The notes: generated by a model from the letters alone, not told the origin. Numbered from the stretch's first letter, positions 16,365 through 26,496 are shown. The stretch: 37,215 nucleotides of DNA from Verrucomicrobiota bacterium (GCA_003402735.1 QQNE01000037.1:1-37215), one strand, 5' to 3'. Translations and numbers: made by a program.

Positions 16365-16903
16365 TGGCCTGGCATGCCTCCGGGAGGCTGCAACTTCTCC
16401 AGGGACGATGCATAGATGACCATTTCGACGTTCCCGTTCAATTTCCCTTTGCCGGATCCGGTGTCAAAAATCAAACTGTCTCCCTGCATATCGAACCGCG
16501 GATGCTCAATGAACGTCTTGGTGCGCGTCTTCAATTCCTTGGTGGCAAGATCATAAATTCCCTTGGCTGTCTTCAAGCGCAGCGAAAGGGTGCGATCCGG
16601 CTCAAACATCGCCAGCGTCAGCCCCTCCATCTGCAGCAATTGCCGGGCCTCCCTCGTCAAAATCTCCGAGTGCATGATCGAAGTCAGACGGTCTTTCTCA
16701 TCGTAACGCGGCAGCCGCACATCCCTCCACGGCTTGCCCACTGGGAACAGATCAAATCCGGCATCCTCCTTGGTCCCGCCGCCGGGCACCGTGATGGTCG
16801 CCCCCTGCTCCCGGGAACCCTCCCCCGCGATCAGGACCGACACCCAGAGCCCACTGAGCAAAGCCAACCGGCGCACCCATCCACTGGAAGAAAGCGTGAT
16901 CAC
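16361..16903 (-). CDS. lptC: LptC-like LPS export protein
   Basis: A 180-residue protein with one N-terminal hydrophobic anchor (RRLALLSGLWVSVLIAG) and a periplasmic part of LptC type: SIMHSEILTREAR, KTAKGIYDLATKELKTRT, and FDMQGDSLIFDTGSGKGKLNGNV, the repeated beta strands that hand LPS to LptA. The GTG start overlaps the kdsA stop (GTGA) and its stop overlaps the lptA start, so translation is coupled on both sides. Sequence similarity is modest but the gene order is diagnostic. Confidence 0.82.
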   Translation of the reverse strand: MITLSSSGWVRRLALLSGLWVSVLIAGEGSREQGATITVPGGGTKEDAGFDLFPVGKPWRDVRLPRYDEKDRLTSIMHSEILTREARQLLQMEGLTLAMFEPDRTLSLRLKTAKGIYDLATKELKTRTKTFIEHPRFDMQGDSLIFDTGSGKGKLNGNVEMVIYASSLEKLQPPGGMPGQ

Positions 16904-17754
16904 AGATTTCCCATGGGGTTGAGAGAAGCCACCCGGCTCACCCGGTGCAGTTCGACGAGCGTCACCAACAGACCCTTCAACTGATCAAAGGGAATCTGGT
17001 TGGGACCATCCGAAAGCGCCTCTTCCGGATTGAAATGGGTCTCGATGAACACACCGTCGCACCCGGCCGCCACCGCAGCCCGCGCCAAGACCGGCGCCAG
17101 CTTCCGGTCTCCGCCCGAACGATTGCCCTCGCCCCCGGGCCGTTGCACGGAGTGGGTGGCATCGAACACAATCCGACACCCCGCCTCCCGGATCCAGTGC
17201 AGCGAACGCATGTCCGCCACCAAGTTATTGTAACCGAACGAAACGCCCCGCTCGGTGAAGAAAAACCGATCATTCCCGAAATACCGCAACTTCTCGGCAA
17301 TCGCACCGACATCCCATGGGGCCAGAAACTGACCCTTCTTCACGTTCACCACCCGACCCGTGCGCGCAGCCCGTTCAATCAGATCCGTCTGACGGCACAG
17401 AAACGCGGGAATCTGGAGGATGTCGACAAACTCTGCGGCGATGTCCGCTTCTTCCGGCGAATGCACGTCCGTGGTGACCGGCACCTGCAACTGTTTGCCG
17501 ATTTCCCCAAGCACCTGGCAGCCCTCGTGACAGTCCGTCCCCCGAAACGAGGAATGCGAGGTCCGATTCGCCTTGTCATAGGATGCCTTGAACACCCACC
17601 GAATGCCCAACTCCATCGCCATCTCCTTCAGCGCACGGGCCATCCGCCAGACGAATTCCTCGGACTCCATCACGCAGGGCCCGAGAATGAACACGGGTTC
17701 CTCACCGTCCATCACCGTCCGGCTGTCGATTTCAATGCGGGGAAGCTCTCTCAT
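16900..17754 (-). CDS. kdsA: 3-deoxy-8-phosphooctulonate synthase (Kdo8P synthase)
   Basis: A 284-residue cytoplasmic enzyme condensing phosphoenolpyruvate with arabinose-5-phosphate to give Kdo-8-phosphate for the LPS inner core. Signature stretches: FILGPCVMESE, VFKASYDKANRTS, VTTDVHSPEEA, LQIPAFLCRQTDL, VNVKKGQFLAPWD, TERGVSFGYNNLV, FDATHSVQRPGG and GVFIETHFNPEEALSDGPN. The CVMES start (Cys after GP) is what metal-dependent Kdo8P synthases show, while the NVKKGQF lysines bind PEP. It is first in an operon with lptC, lptA and lptB. A leader hairpin covers its Shine-Dalgarno. Confidence 0.97.
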   Translation of the reverse strand: MRELPRIEIDSRTVMDGEEPVFILGPCVMESEEFVWRMARALKEMAMELGIRWVFKASYDKANRTSHSSFRGTDCHEGCQVLGEIGKQLQVPVTTDVHSPEEADIAAEFVDILQIPAFLCRQTDLIERAARTGRVVNVKKGQFLAPWDVGAIAEKLRYFGNDRFFFTERGVSFGYNNLVADMRSLHWIREAGCRIVFDATHSVQRPGGEGNRSGGDRKLAPVLARAAVAAGCDGVFIETHFNPEEALSDGPNQIPFDQLKGLLVTLVELHRVSRVASLNPMGNL

Positions 17755-17761
17755 CTGGGCG

Positions 17762-17779
17762 CTCCCATCAAAGTGGGAG
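17762..17779 (-). promoter_or_regulatory. Hairpin sequestering the kdsA ribosome binding site
   Basis: On the minus strand CTCCCA, a six-base loop (CTTTGA), then TGGGAG form a 6-bp stem. The right arm contains GGGAG, a good Shine-Dalgarno seven bases before the kdsA ATG. Opening of the hairpin would be required for initiation, so it could act as a translational switch. It is one of the few clear Shine-Dalgarno sites in the window. Confidence 0.4.
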
Positions 17780-17798
17780 GAACGTCAGGTCGCAACCT

Positions 17799-17814
17799 TT
17801 TTCGCTCGCGAAAA
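17799..17814. repeat. Palindrome between M23 gene and kdsA
   Basis: TTTTCGC-TC-GCGAAAA is a perfect 7-bp inverted repeat with a two-base centre, lying just after the M23 peptidase stop (17821) and before kdsA. It could be a symmetrical protein-binding site for kdsA control or part of a weak terminator for the M23 transcript. The two-base centre argues against a good RNA hairpin. Confidence 0.35.
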
Positions 17815-17820
17815 GTCCAC

Positions 17821-18858
17821 TCAAAACTGGCCGGTGACCAAGCTCAAGTAACTCAGTCCGCTGGCACTCAAGGTGGCAGTGGACCCAGACCCGCTCAGGC
17901 GGCCACGGGTCAGATAGGCATGGTAGGTCTTGCTCGGCTCCACCCAGGTCACAACCGGATCCTTCGTGGAAACAGATGAAGGATGGACCGCCAACGGAAC
18001 GCCCGACTGGTTGAAATGAATCTCCCACGCCACGGGCCGCCCCGACTCCGCTCGCTGCAACAGAAAGGGATACCGCGCCAGAAGCGGCAACTTTCCCCGC
18101 GCCGCCACCCGGATCTTGTGATGCACCCGTTCCCGACTCAAAAACGCCGCCACCGTCAACGCGGGATCCTGCAGACGCTCCTTGTAGAGGCGCGCCAAAT
18201 CCAACCCAACCAGGTTCAATCCGTTGTAGTTCCCGTGGTGGTTGGGCGTCTGGAACCGCGACGCATGCCAACTTTCAAATCGGTCGCTCAAAAGCAGGTT
18301 CAACTCCACGTGAAGGTGCGCCCGGACCCGGTCGATTCCCTCCCCGGTGTAACCGAGACGACCCACCACCTCTTGCGGCCCCACCCGCGCTCCGGGACTC
18401 ACCCGGGCCTCCATGAGATGGGCGTAAAGGCTGTAAAAGGGACCCTCCGGCCAATCGTGCCGGATGACCACGTATTTCCCGTAACTCGACTGGTTCGCCT
18501 GGGTCGCCACATGCACCACCGTCCCGGCGGAGATCGGGTAGACCAAGTCCAGGGGAATGCCCCGCTCATCCCGCTTCACCGGCTTGATGTCCAACCCCTC
18601 GTGAAACTTGGTCATGATGACACCGGCAGCCGTCCGCTTCTGATCGCGCACAAAGCCGTATTGGCCCGCCGTCCAGGGCTGGCTCTTCACCCCCTCGAAA
18701 TTGCGGTCCGTATACATGTAGAAATCCGAGGGATCACCGGAGAAAATCGACCGGTTGCCCGTCGGCAAATTCAATTCCCACGCCAGGGCCGGGGCCGCGC
18801 CCACCAGACACATCCCCACCCACAGAGCGATCATGAAACCGAAACGGATCATCCCCAA
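17821..18858 (-). CDS. Secreted M23-family metallopeptidase
   Basis: A 345-residue exported protein with signal sequence FMIALWVGMCLVGAAPALA. The LytM/M23 core (residues about 80-190) has FHEGLD (H86, D90), YSLYAHL (H147) and HLHVELN (H181, H183), the complete zinc and catalytic set, so it should be an active peptidoglycan endopeptidase rather than an activator. The C-terminal 130 residues look like a beta-rich domain (WEIHFNQSGVPL, VVTWVEPSKTYHAYL) of unknown role. It lies three bases after a small secreted-protein gene and is probably co-translated with it. Confidence 0.9.
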   Translation of the reverse strand: MGMIRFGFMIALWVGMCLVGAAPALAWELNLPTGNRSIFSGDPSDFYMYTDRNFEGVKSQPWTAGQYGFVRDQKRTAAGVIMTKFHEGLDIKPVKRDERGIPLDLVYPISAGTVVHVATQANQSSYGKYVVIRHDWPEGPFYSLYAHLMEARVSPGARVGPQEVVGRLGYTGEGIDRVRAHLHVELNLLLSDRFESWHASRFQTPNHHGNYNGLNLVGLDLARLYKERLQDPALTVAAFLSRERVHHKIRVAARGKLPLLARYPFLLQRAESGRPVAWEIHFNQSGVPLAVHPSSVSTKDPVVTWVEPSKTYHAYLTRGRLSGSGSTATLSASGLSYLSLVTGQF

Positions 18859-18861
18859 CCT

Positions 18862-19365
18862 TCAGCGCGCTTCCACATCCCGTGCGTGCGGGAACCGCTC
18901 CGCGAACAGACGCAAGTGCCGGTCCGTGAACCCGTCCCAGACCACCAGAATCCCGTCATCCACCCGCCGGTCGATTTGCACATAACTGCGCAACGGTCCG
19001 CTGTCGGCATCCAAAGGCTGCATGTTGCTGGCCAAAAGCTTCCCGTGATTCTCCGGAGCGGAGGTGACCTGCTGCAAGATGTTGGTCCCGTGCTGCGAAA
19101 GTTTGAAGGCGCAACCGTAGGTCACCCCGTCCTGGGAGATGAACGGGGAAAACCACTTGACCTCCCCGTCCGTGATCACCGGGCTCAGCTTGAAATAGTA
19201 TTGCTGGGCCGGGTCCCCCATCTTCACCGCCTGCGCATTCTTCGGCCAGTCGTCCTTGCTCGTTTCCAAATGGAAAGAGAGAAAGACCGCCGTGCCCTTT
19301 TTGCTCGAGGCCATCGACACAGCCCCGAAGATCAAGAGGACGAACACCCACCAGCATTTTCGCAT
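18862..19365 (-). CDS. Small secreted protein, unknown function
   Basis: A 167-residue protein with an N-terminal signal (CWWVFVLLIFGAVSMA). The mature part contains KGTAVFLSFHLET, YYFKLSPVITDGE and VVWDGFTDRHLRLFAERFPHARD, with no family I can name. It ends three bases before the M23 peptidase start and begins 32 bases after the DapA-like gene, so it may act with the peptidase at the cell envelope. The in-frame ATG at 19401 is rejected because the signal peptide begins at 19365. Confidence 0.75.
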   Translation of the reverse strand: MRKCWWVFVLLIFGAVSMASSKKGTAVFLSFHLETSKDDWPKNAQAVKMGDPAQQYYFKLSPVITDGEVKWFSPFISQDGVTYGCAFKLSQHGTNILQQVTSAPENHGKLLASNMQPLDADSGPLRSYVQIDRRVDDGILVVWDGFTDRHLRLFAERFPHARDVEAR

Positions 19366-19397
19366 GGTGTCTGTCTTACTCCAAAACGCTCCGGGGT

Positions 19398-20324
19398 TCA
19401 AGAGAGGACCCTCGTCCCGCTGGCCAGCAACGTCTTCGCCGCAGCGGCGATGGGGGCGCGGTCCGACTCCGCCACCCGGCTCATCAGCGGGAGAAGTTCA
19501 CCGGTATCCGCAATCCCCGCCAGCGAGACCGCCTCGTGCAGCACGCGGATCGGATGGATGGAGTTCCTCAAGTCTTCCAACGGCCGGAAGATTTCACGAA
19601 TCACCTCCGCCTCTCCCCAGGCACCGGACTGAATCGCCAACAACATGCGCCTGGACAAGTCCGGAGCAATGCAGACACACCCAGAAGTGTAACCGGTCAG
19701 GCCGAAGTCCCTCACGTGCACGATGGCCGGTTGTTCGCCAATCCCGCTCACCACCAGATCCCCGCCAATCAACGCCAGCAATTCCGTGAGGTAGGCATCC
19801 CGCGCCGGATCTTCCCGGACAATCGCGTATTTGATGAACGACACCAGTCCGTCCCGAACCAGCTTCGCCGCCGTGGCCGGCCGCAGATACCCCTCGTCCT
19901 TGAGATAGAGCACCGAGGGCCGCCCGAAGGCTTCCACAAAGTGACGGAATCCAGTCGCCACGCCGTCATCGGTCAGCACCCCCTGCATCGGAAGCACCAT
20001 CACGGTCGGAAAGGCATGCTCCTTCAAGACGGGCACCTGGTCCATCATGGTCCCATAGCAGGGACCGACAGACGGAATCACCAGCGAATTCTCCCCGGCT
20101 TCTTCCGCCAAAAGATCCAGCGCCGCGCCGAACTCACTCAGGCGGATGTGGTAAAAGTTGGCGTTTCCCCCATACAAAAAGGAGGTCACACCCCCGGCCT
20201 CAATGTGCCGGAAAATCGCGCGATTCGCCTCGCGGTTCAACGACAAATCGGCATGTCGCGCCAAAGGCGGCACGGCGATCACGGAGCCCAAAAGATGTTG
20301 GCGGGTTACGGGAACGGTTTGCAT
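19398..20324 (-). CDS. DapA-family lyase/aldolase, probably 2-keto-3-deoxy-sugar-acid active
   Basis: A 308-residue class I aldolase-fold protein. The Schiff-base lysine is K165 in SFIKYAIVRED and the partner tyrosine Y140 in VLYLKDEGY. The usual GTTGE substrate loop is replaced by YGGNANFY, so it is not a true dihydrodipicolinate synthase (no aspartate-semialdehyde pocket). Directly before it, five bases away, is a sugar-acid dehydratase, which makes 2-keto-3-deoxy acids. This enzyme would cleave or dehydrate that product (for example 2-keto-3-deoxyarabonate to a semialdehyde, or to pyruvate and an aldehyde). The exact reaction is inferred from context. Confidence 0.82.
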   Translation of the reverse strand: MQTVPVTRQHLLGSVIAVPPLARHADLSLNREANRAIFRHIEAGGVTSFLYGGNANFYHIRLSEFGAALDLLAEEAGENSLVIPSVGPCYGTMMDQVPVLKEHAFPTVMVLPMQGVLTDDGVATGFRHFVEAFGRPSVLYLKDEGYLRPATAAKLVRDGLVSFIKYAIVREDPARDAYLTELLALIGGDLVVSGIGEQPAIVHVRDFGLTGYTSGCVCIAPDLSRRMLLAIQSGAWGEAEVIREIFRPLEDLRNSIHPIRVLHEAVSLAGIADTGELLPLMSRVAESDRAPIAAAAKTLLASGTRVLS

Positions 20325-20329
20325 GTCTG

Positions 20330-22069
<1,740 letters not shown>

Positions 22070-22148
22070 GAATTTCGGTCCGGCCACTAATGGCCCAAAG
22101 AGCGCGCCCGGCAAGCACTCTTCACCGCATCAAGCGAGACCGCCCCCC

Positions 22149-22910
22149 TCAACTCCTGGCCCATCGGGCTTGCTTGGCCCCGCTCTGAGCCCCCTGCACT
22201 TCGGCCACGGATCCGGGAGCCTTCTTCGAAGGTTTCACCGTCTTCACGGTTTTCGGGTTCTTGGCGCTCACCGAAATCGCCTTGCGTATCTGACTGCTCC
22301 ACTTCCGGAAGGACGCCTCCGCCGCTCCCCATCGCGTCAATCCCTGCGCCGGGGCCCACTTGGCCGCCTGGTTCCGGTCAATGACCGCAAAATATTGCTC
22401 TCCCGTCCGAGAGTCGACCACTTCCGCCTGCACCGCCGCCGCACTCGCTCCAAGATTCGTACCCGTGGCCACCCCGACCGCCGTCGAGACCACTCCGCCA
22501 TACGGAGCGTAACTCGCCAGGAACAGGGCCGGGTTCCCCGGGTGCAACTCCACCAGCGCAGTCCGCACCGCCAACGTCTTGCGACCGGGCCGACTCACCA
22601 CTTGGTGACTCTTGCTCAATTCCGCCTTGAGCTGGCTCTGAAACTTGGCCTTCAAGGTCCGAATCTCTTCGGAGGTCGCCTTGCCCGTCCCGGCTTCACT
22701 GGCAATCACCCGGACCGGCTCAATGTAAACCCGGTCGTAGGATCCCAGGTCATCGACTTCCCCCCGGTAAATCTGCGCATTGTCCAGCCCGGGCGCGCTC
22801 TCAAACCCGTTGTAAGAGGACAAGAATTTGGCCTTGGAGTGGGAAGTGGTCTCGCAACTCATGAGACAAGCTCCCGCGAGAGCAAGAAGGGACATATGCA
22901 GAAGTTTCAT
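22149..22910 (-). CDS. DUF3313-like lipoprotein
   Basis: A 253-residue protein starting MKLLHMSLLALAGACLMSC, a signal peptide ending in a lipobox-like site before Cys19, so probably a lipoprotein. The motifs FLSSYNGFESAPG, YDRVYIEPVRVIA and AAAVQAEVVDSRTGEQYFAVIDR fit the DUF3313 family of unknown function. The C-terminus is a Lys/Ser/Val-rich tail (KTVKTVKPSKKAPG). The leader is unusually AT-rich (22911-22935). I assign the family from memory of its pattern. Confidence 0.7.
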   Translation of the reverse strand: MKLLHMSLLALAGACLMSCETTSHSKAKFLSSYNGFESAPGLDNAQIYRGEVDDLGSYDRVYIEPVRVIASEAGTGKATSEEIRTLKAKFQSQLKAELSKSHQVVSRPGRKTLAVRTALVELHPGNPALFLASYAPYGGVVSTAVGVATGTNLGASAAAVQAEVVDSRTGEQYFAVIDRNQAAKWAPAQGLTRWGAAEASFRKWSSQIRKAISVSAKNPKTVKTVKPSKKAPGSVAEVQGAQSGAKQARWARS

Positions 22911-22939
22911 AAAAATAATATTTTCTATAATATCCACAT

Positions 22940-22972
22940 ATCCAAGAGAAACGTCCAGCGTTTTCCTTGGAT
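22940..22972 (-). terminator. Stem-loop after the FKBP gene
   Basis: On the plus strand ATCCAAGAGAAACG, loop TCCAG, CGTTTTCCTTGGAT: 12 of 14 positions pair. It begins five bases after the FKBP stop on the minus strand and is followed by AU-rich sequence (ATTATAGAAAATATTATTTTT) but not a clean U-tract. It may end the FKBP transcript, protect its 3' end, or regulate the lipoprotein gene that follows. Confidence 0.45.
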
Positions 22973-22977
22973 CGTTC

Positions 22978-23466
22978 TCAACTCCCGACGATCTCCAGCA
23001 GTTCCACCTCGAACATGAGCGTCTGGTTCGGCCCAATCTTCGGCGGAGATCCCCTCTCCCCATATCCCAGGTGCGGCGGGATGCGGAACCGGAACTTCGA
23101 ACCCACCGGCATCAACTGCAGCCCCTCCGTCCAACCAGGAATCACCTGCGTCAGCCCAAAAACTGCAGGCTGGCCCCGTTGCACGCTGCTGTCGAAAACC
23201 GTTCCGTCGACCAAATAACCATGGTAATGCACCTTGACCGTGTCCTGCCTCGTCGGCTTCCGCCCAGTGCCCGCTCGCAACACCTGATATTCCAGACCCG
23301 AAGCCGTCGTCCCTCCGCCTCCTGCCGCCACCGTGCGCGCCGGAGCCGGTTCCTCCCATCGGGTCGGCTGGCTCGTCTTGGACGAGGATCCCTGGCTGCA
23401 GCCCCAAAACAGACTGGCGACCGACAGAATCCAAAACAACAAAGAAAAATGTGCGAAGGGTTTCAC
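22978..23466 (-). CDS. FKBP-type peptidyl-prolyl isomerase, exported
   Basis: A 162-residue protein from a GTG start: signal LLFWILSVASLFWGC with a possible lipobox cysteine, a low-complexity linker, then a single FKBP domain (GLEYQVLRAGTGRKP, VKVHYHGYLVDGTVFDSS, QVIPGWTEGLQLMPVGSKFRF, IPPHLGYGERG, LMFEVELLEI). The active-site Tyr, Asp, Trp and Phe of FKBPs are all present, so it should catalyse prolyl isomerisation of envelope proteins. A longer frame to an ATG at 23568 adds 34 residues that do not look like a signal peptide; the GTG at 23466 places the signal at the N-terminus. It is divergent from the OmpH-like chaperone gene, which suits an outer-membrane biogenesis role. Confidence 0.88.
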   Translation of the reverse strand: MKPFAHFSLLFWILSVASLFWGCSQGSSSKTSQPTRWEEPAPARTVAAGGGGTTASGLEYQVLRAGTGRKPTRQDTVKVHYHGYLVDGTVFDSSVQRGQPAVFGLTQVIPGWTEGLQLMPVGSKFRFRIPPHLGYGERGSPPKIGPNQTLMFEVELLEIVGS

Positions 23467-23615
23467 CGCCTGCACGCCTAAAGCAAGCTCCTCACAAATG
23501 CGAGCCTCCTGAAAAAAAATTTCACGCATCCCCGCCATTTGGCAGTCCTTTTTGAAATTTTCTTGCAAACCGCCCCAATCGGAAACTGAGTCCCGCCTCC
23601 TTCTCCCATCTCATC

Positions 23616-24257
23616 ATGAACTTCATCTCCTCCAAACTCCTCCCTCTCACCGCTGCCCTCGTCTCGGCCGCTTCGGGAATCTCCTCCGCCCAGGAACTCA
23701 AGGTCGGCGTGGTCGATTACGGCCGCATCCAACGCCACTACTACCGAACCGAAGTCGAGCGCAAAGCCCTCGAACTCCGCCGGGAGGAGGAGGAAAAAAA
23801 ATTGGAAGGAGAGGTCACTCAGGCCCGCAAACTTCTCGAAGAACAGCAAGCCGCCCAGAAAACCCTCCAAGACCCGACCCTGAGCGAGGACAAGAAGAAG
23901 GTCATCCTCCAGGAGGCCGAAGGCCGCGCCCAACAAATCAATGACCTCCAGCGCAAGGTCCTCGACCTCCAAAACTCCGCAAACAGCGAACTCTCCCAGG
24001 AGGCCAATCGCGCCCAACTCGCCCTCCATCAGGAAATTTACGAGGCGATCAATAAAATCGCGGAAGCCAAGGGGATCGACCTGGTCCACAACCGCACTTT
24101 CGGCGTCAATGGCGTGCCTTCGGTCGCCTACGCAAACACCAAGAAAATGGTCGATCTCACCGACGACGTCGTCGGCGAACTGAACAAGAACGCCCCGGCC
24201 GACGCGACCGCTCCCAGCAGTGGAGCCAAGAAAGAGGCACCGGCCAAGAAACCCTGA
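23616..24257 (+). CDS. OmpH/Skp-family periplasmic chaperone
   Basis: A 213-residue exported protein: signal SKLLPLTAALVSAASGISSA, a first strand LKVGVVDYGRIQRHYYRTE, two long charged coiled-coil arms (KALELRREEEEKKLEGEV through INDLQRKVLDLQNSA), then EIYEAINKIAEAKGIDLVHN and the final VDLTDDVVGELNK. This is the Skp jellyfish layout that holds unfolded outer-membrane proteins. The C-terminus adds an Ala/Lys/Pro-rich tail. Start is ATG without a Shine-Dalgarno. It converges on nfeD with nine bases between stops. Confidence 0.88.
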   Translation: MNFISSKLLPLTAALVSAASGISSAQELKVGVVDYGRIQRHYYRTEVERKALELRREEEEKKLEGEVTQARKLLEEQQAAQKTLQDPTLSEDKKKVILQEAEGRAQQINDLQRKVLDLQNSANSELSQEANRAQLALHQEIYEAINKIAEAKGIDLVHNRTFGVNGVPSVAYANTKKMVDLTDDVVGELNKNAPADATAPSSGAKKEAPAKKP

Positions 24258-24266
24258 CCTGACCGT

Positions 24267-26387
24267 TCAACCCGGGTCCGCCGCCACCACGATCACCCGG
24301 TCCGCATGCACCCGGCTGACCCGAACCGGAGTTCCCCTGGCCAGGAATTCTCCGCCGGTGGCGACATCCACGATCTCCGTGCCGATTCGTGCCCGGCCGG
24401 TCGGGCGCAAATCGGTCACCGCCTCGCCCTGCGCCCCGAGCAAAGACTCCCCGGTCATCGATGTCCCCGAAGGAACCGCGGTCTGCAGCACCAACCTCTG
24501 GAAGGCATGCAACCCCGGCAAAAATCGCATGAGAAGGCCAATCGCCCCGATGGCCAAGCCGAAGCCGATCGATAGCGAAACCGCCGGCCAACCGAAGACC
24601 CCGGCCACGCCCGGGGATTCCTTCCCGCCACTCTTGAGATCGCCGAACGCCTCGCGGTCCACCATCGAAAAACCGAGCGCCCCGGCCATCAGGAACAATC
24701 CCACAATCCCCGCCAGGAAGGTGCCCGGGAACAGAAAGAGATCGATGATCACCAGGGCCAGCCCCAACCCGAAGACAAAAGCGGTCTCGTAACCCGCCAT
24801 GTTGCCGGCCACATAGTTTCCGAAGAAAAAGAGGCCAAAGGCCAGAACGGCAATGAATCCGGCCAGCCCAAATCCCGGGGTGTTCATTTCCGCGTAGGCC
24901 GCCGCCAGACCGATCGCGATGAGAATCGCGGACGCCAGTTGCACCCACTGGGCAAACGCTTCAAACGGCGAGGGACGCACTCTCAAGAGTTCTCCGGAGA
25001 GCCCCTCTTTCTCCACGATCTCCTCCAGAGAACGCGCCATGCCCTTGGCCAAGAGCGGCTTGCCGTTGAAGATCCGGGTCGCCTCCACCGCGTTCAGGTT
25101 CAACACCTCTCCTTTCCGACAGATCTCCACCCCATCGATGACCAACTCCGTCTCCGTGGTGACAAACGCTTCGGCCACCTCGGGGTTGTGTCCTTTGGCG
25201 ATGGCGATGTTGCGCACCTCCGCTCGCGTCATCGCTTCGATCTTCTTCGATAAGTTGCCCGGCGGATCCTCTCCAAGCCCGGTCACGGGAAGGGCGGAAC
25301 CAATCGTGCTCGACGGATACATGTAAATGTGGTCGGTCGCCAAGGCGATCAATGAACCGGCCGACTCGGCGTGGGTATTGACGAAGGTGTAGGTGGGGAA
25401 CGAAAGATCCTGAAAAGGCCGGAGAATTTTGGAGGTCTCCAGGGCATAGCCTCCGGGCGTGTCCATCTCCACGATCAGGGCCACCGGCTTCTCCCGGCGA
25501 GCCTTCGCCAAGACCCGCTCCATGAATTGAAACCGCGCCTTGGCCATCAGATCGTCCCAACCCACCCCGATGACGACAATCTTGCCAGCATAACTCTCCC
25601 GGGTCCTGGATCCGCCAGGCTCCGGTCGCTCCGACGGTTCGCCCGCGTCGATCGGTCGTCCCGCCCCAGGCCCTTCGCTGGCCCAACGCTCTTCCTCGAT
25701 CTGCACCCGTTCCCCGGTCACACCCGCCTGCGCCAAAGCCACCTCCAGCGACTCCGCCACCCCAACCGCCAACCCGCCCGCTTTCGCTTCCGCCGCGGTC
25801 AAGGTGACGATCTCCTCGCGTCCCCCGGCAGGCTCCCCGGGACCTCCACCGCCGATCATCCCCACCATCGTTTCCAGCAGTTTGGCATCTCTCCCTTTCA
25901 TGGCCGCCAGTCCCCGCAACCGCGCCCGGAGCACGGACAGAGTTTGCAGCGTGGCCGCCTCTTCCGGCTTGCCTGCAAAGGTCGGCGCGGCCCCACCGAT
26001 CACCGCCCCGGAATGCATGGAGATGGTGTCACAACCCAACGCCAACAAGGCCCCCATCCCCAACGCGGAAGTCCGCACGTAGGCGTGCATCGGCACCTTG
26101 AGCGTGAGCAGATCATCCAACAAGAGGGCGGCCGCCTTCGGTTCATAACCAGACTGAGCCGAAATCTCCAGGACCACGGCCTGCACCGGGACCGAATCCA
26201 GTCCGCGGAGATATTGCCGCAGGGCCCGGACCCGCACCCCGTCGTTCAGGTCTTCATGCCGCACCGTCAGCACAACCGTCCGCCCCTTGAGATCCTCCGG
26301 TCCCGAACTCAGGGCGAGCCCGACCATTCCCGCCAGGATGAGACCCAGGGCCCGCGCACAGCGAAACGGTTTGGAAAAATCTGACAT
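24267..26387 (-). CDS. NfeD-type membrane serine protease with duplicated ClpP-class domain
   Basis: A 706-residue membrane protein. After a signal or anchor (ALGLILAGMVGLAL), a first ClpP/crotonase-like domain spans about residues 35-220 and a second about 265-470. The second has the active-site pattern VNTHAESAGSLIALATD with Ser342, and nearby lysines 381-382. In the first the equivalent stretch is VRTSALGMGALLALGCD, with Gly110 at the serine position, so it is probably inactive. Then follow about five to six TM helices (480-630) and a C-terminal NfeD OB-fold (LLGAQGEAVTDLRPTGRARI to the end). Archaeal relatives cleave stomatin C-termini; the partner here is unknown and no stomatin-like gene is adjacent. 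The start at 26387 is chosen by the signal peptide. Confidence 0.85.
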   Translation of the reverse strand: MSDFSKPFRCARALGLILAGMVGLALSSGPEDLKGRTVVLTVRHEDLNDGVRVRALRQYLRGLDSVPVQAVVLEISAQSGYEPKAAALLLDDLLTLKVPMHAYVRTSALGMGALLALGCDTISMHSGAVIGGAAPTFAGKPEEAATLQTLSVLRARLRGLAAMKGRDAKLLETMVGMIGGGGPGEPAGGREEIVTLTAAEAKAGGLAVGVAESLEVALAQAGVTGERVQIEEERWASEGPGAGRPIDAGEPSERPEPGGSRTRESYAGKIVVIGVGWDDLMAKARFQFMERVLAKARREKPVALIVEMDTPGGYALETSKILRPFQDLSFPTYTFVNTHAESAGSLIALATDHIYMYPSSTIGSALPVTGLGEDPPGNLSKKIEAMTRAEVRNIAIAKGHNPEVAEAFVTTETELVIDGVEICRKGEVLNLNAVEATRIFNGKPLLAKGMARSLEEIVEKEGLSGELLRVRPSPFEAFAQWVQLASAILIAIGLAAAYAEMNTPGFGLAGFIAVLAFGLFFFGNYVAGNMAGYETAFVFGLGLALVIIDLFLFPGTFLAGIVGLFLMAGALGFSMVDREAFGDLKSGGKESPGVAGVFGWPAVSLSIGFGLAIGAIGLLMRFLPGLHAFQRLVLQTAVPSGTSMTGESLLGAQGEAVTDLRPTGRARIGTEIVDVATGGEFLARGTPVRVSRVHADRVIVVAADPG

Positions 26388-26417
26388 GGACAGAATCAGT
26401 TGCCGGATCAAAGATTC

Positions 26418-26439
26418 GCCTTCACGTTCCTGAAGGCGC
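26418..26439. promoter_or_regulatory. Perfect inverted repeat between nfeD and dnaG
   Basis: CGCCTTCA, six bases, TGAAGGCG: a perfect 8-bp inverted repeat in the 109-base gap between the divergent nfeD-like and dnaG genes. Its central position suits a shared operator, or an RNA hairpin in either leader. No U-tract follows on either strand, so it is unlikely to be a terminator. Confidence 0.45.
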
Positions 26440-26496
26440 AATGCGGCCGACATTCTAGTCCCGTTTGTCTGCCGAAGCAATCCCCCGCTCGATCCC

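Noticed and set aside
17983..19632. A 549-codon plus-strand frame
   Set aside because: Antisense to the M23 peptidase, the small secreted gene and the DapA-like gene; no recognisable domain.
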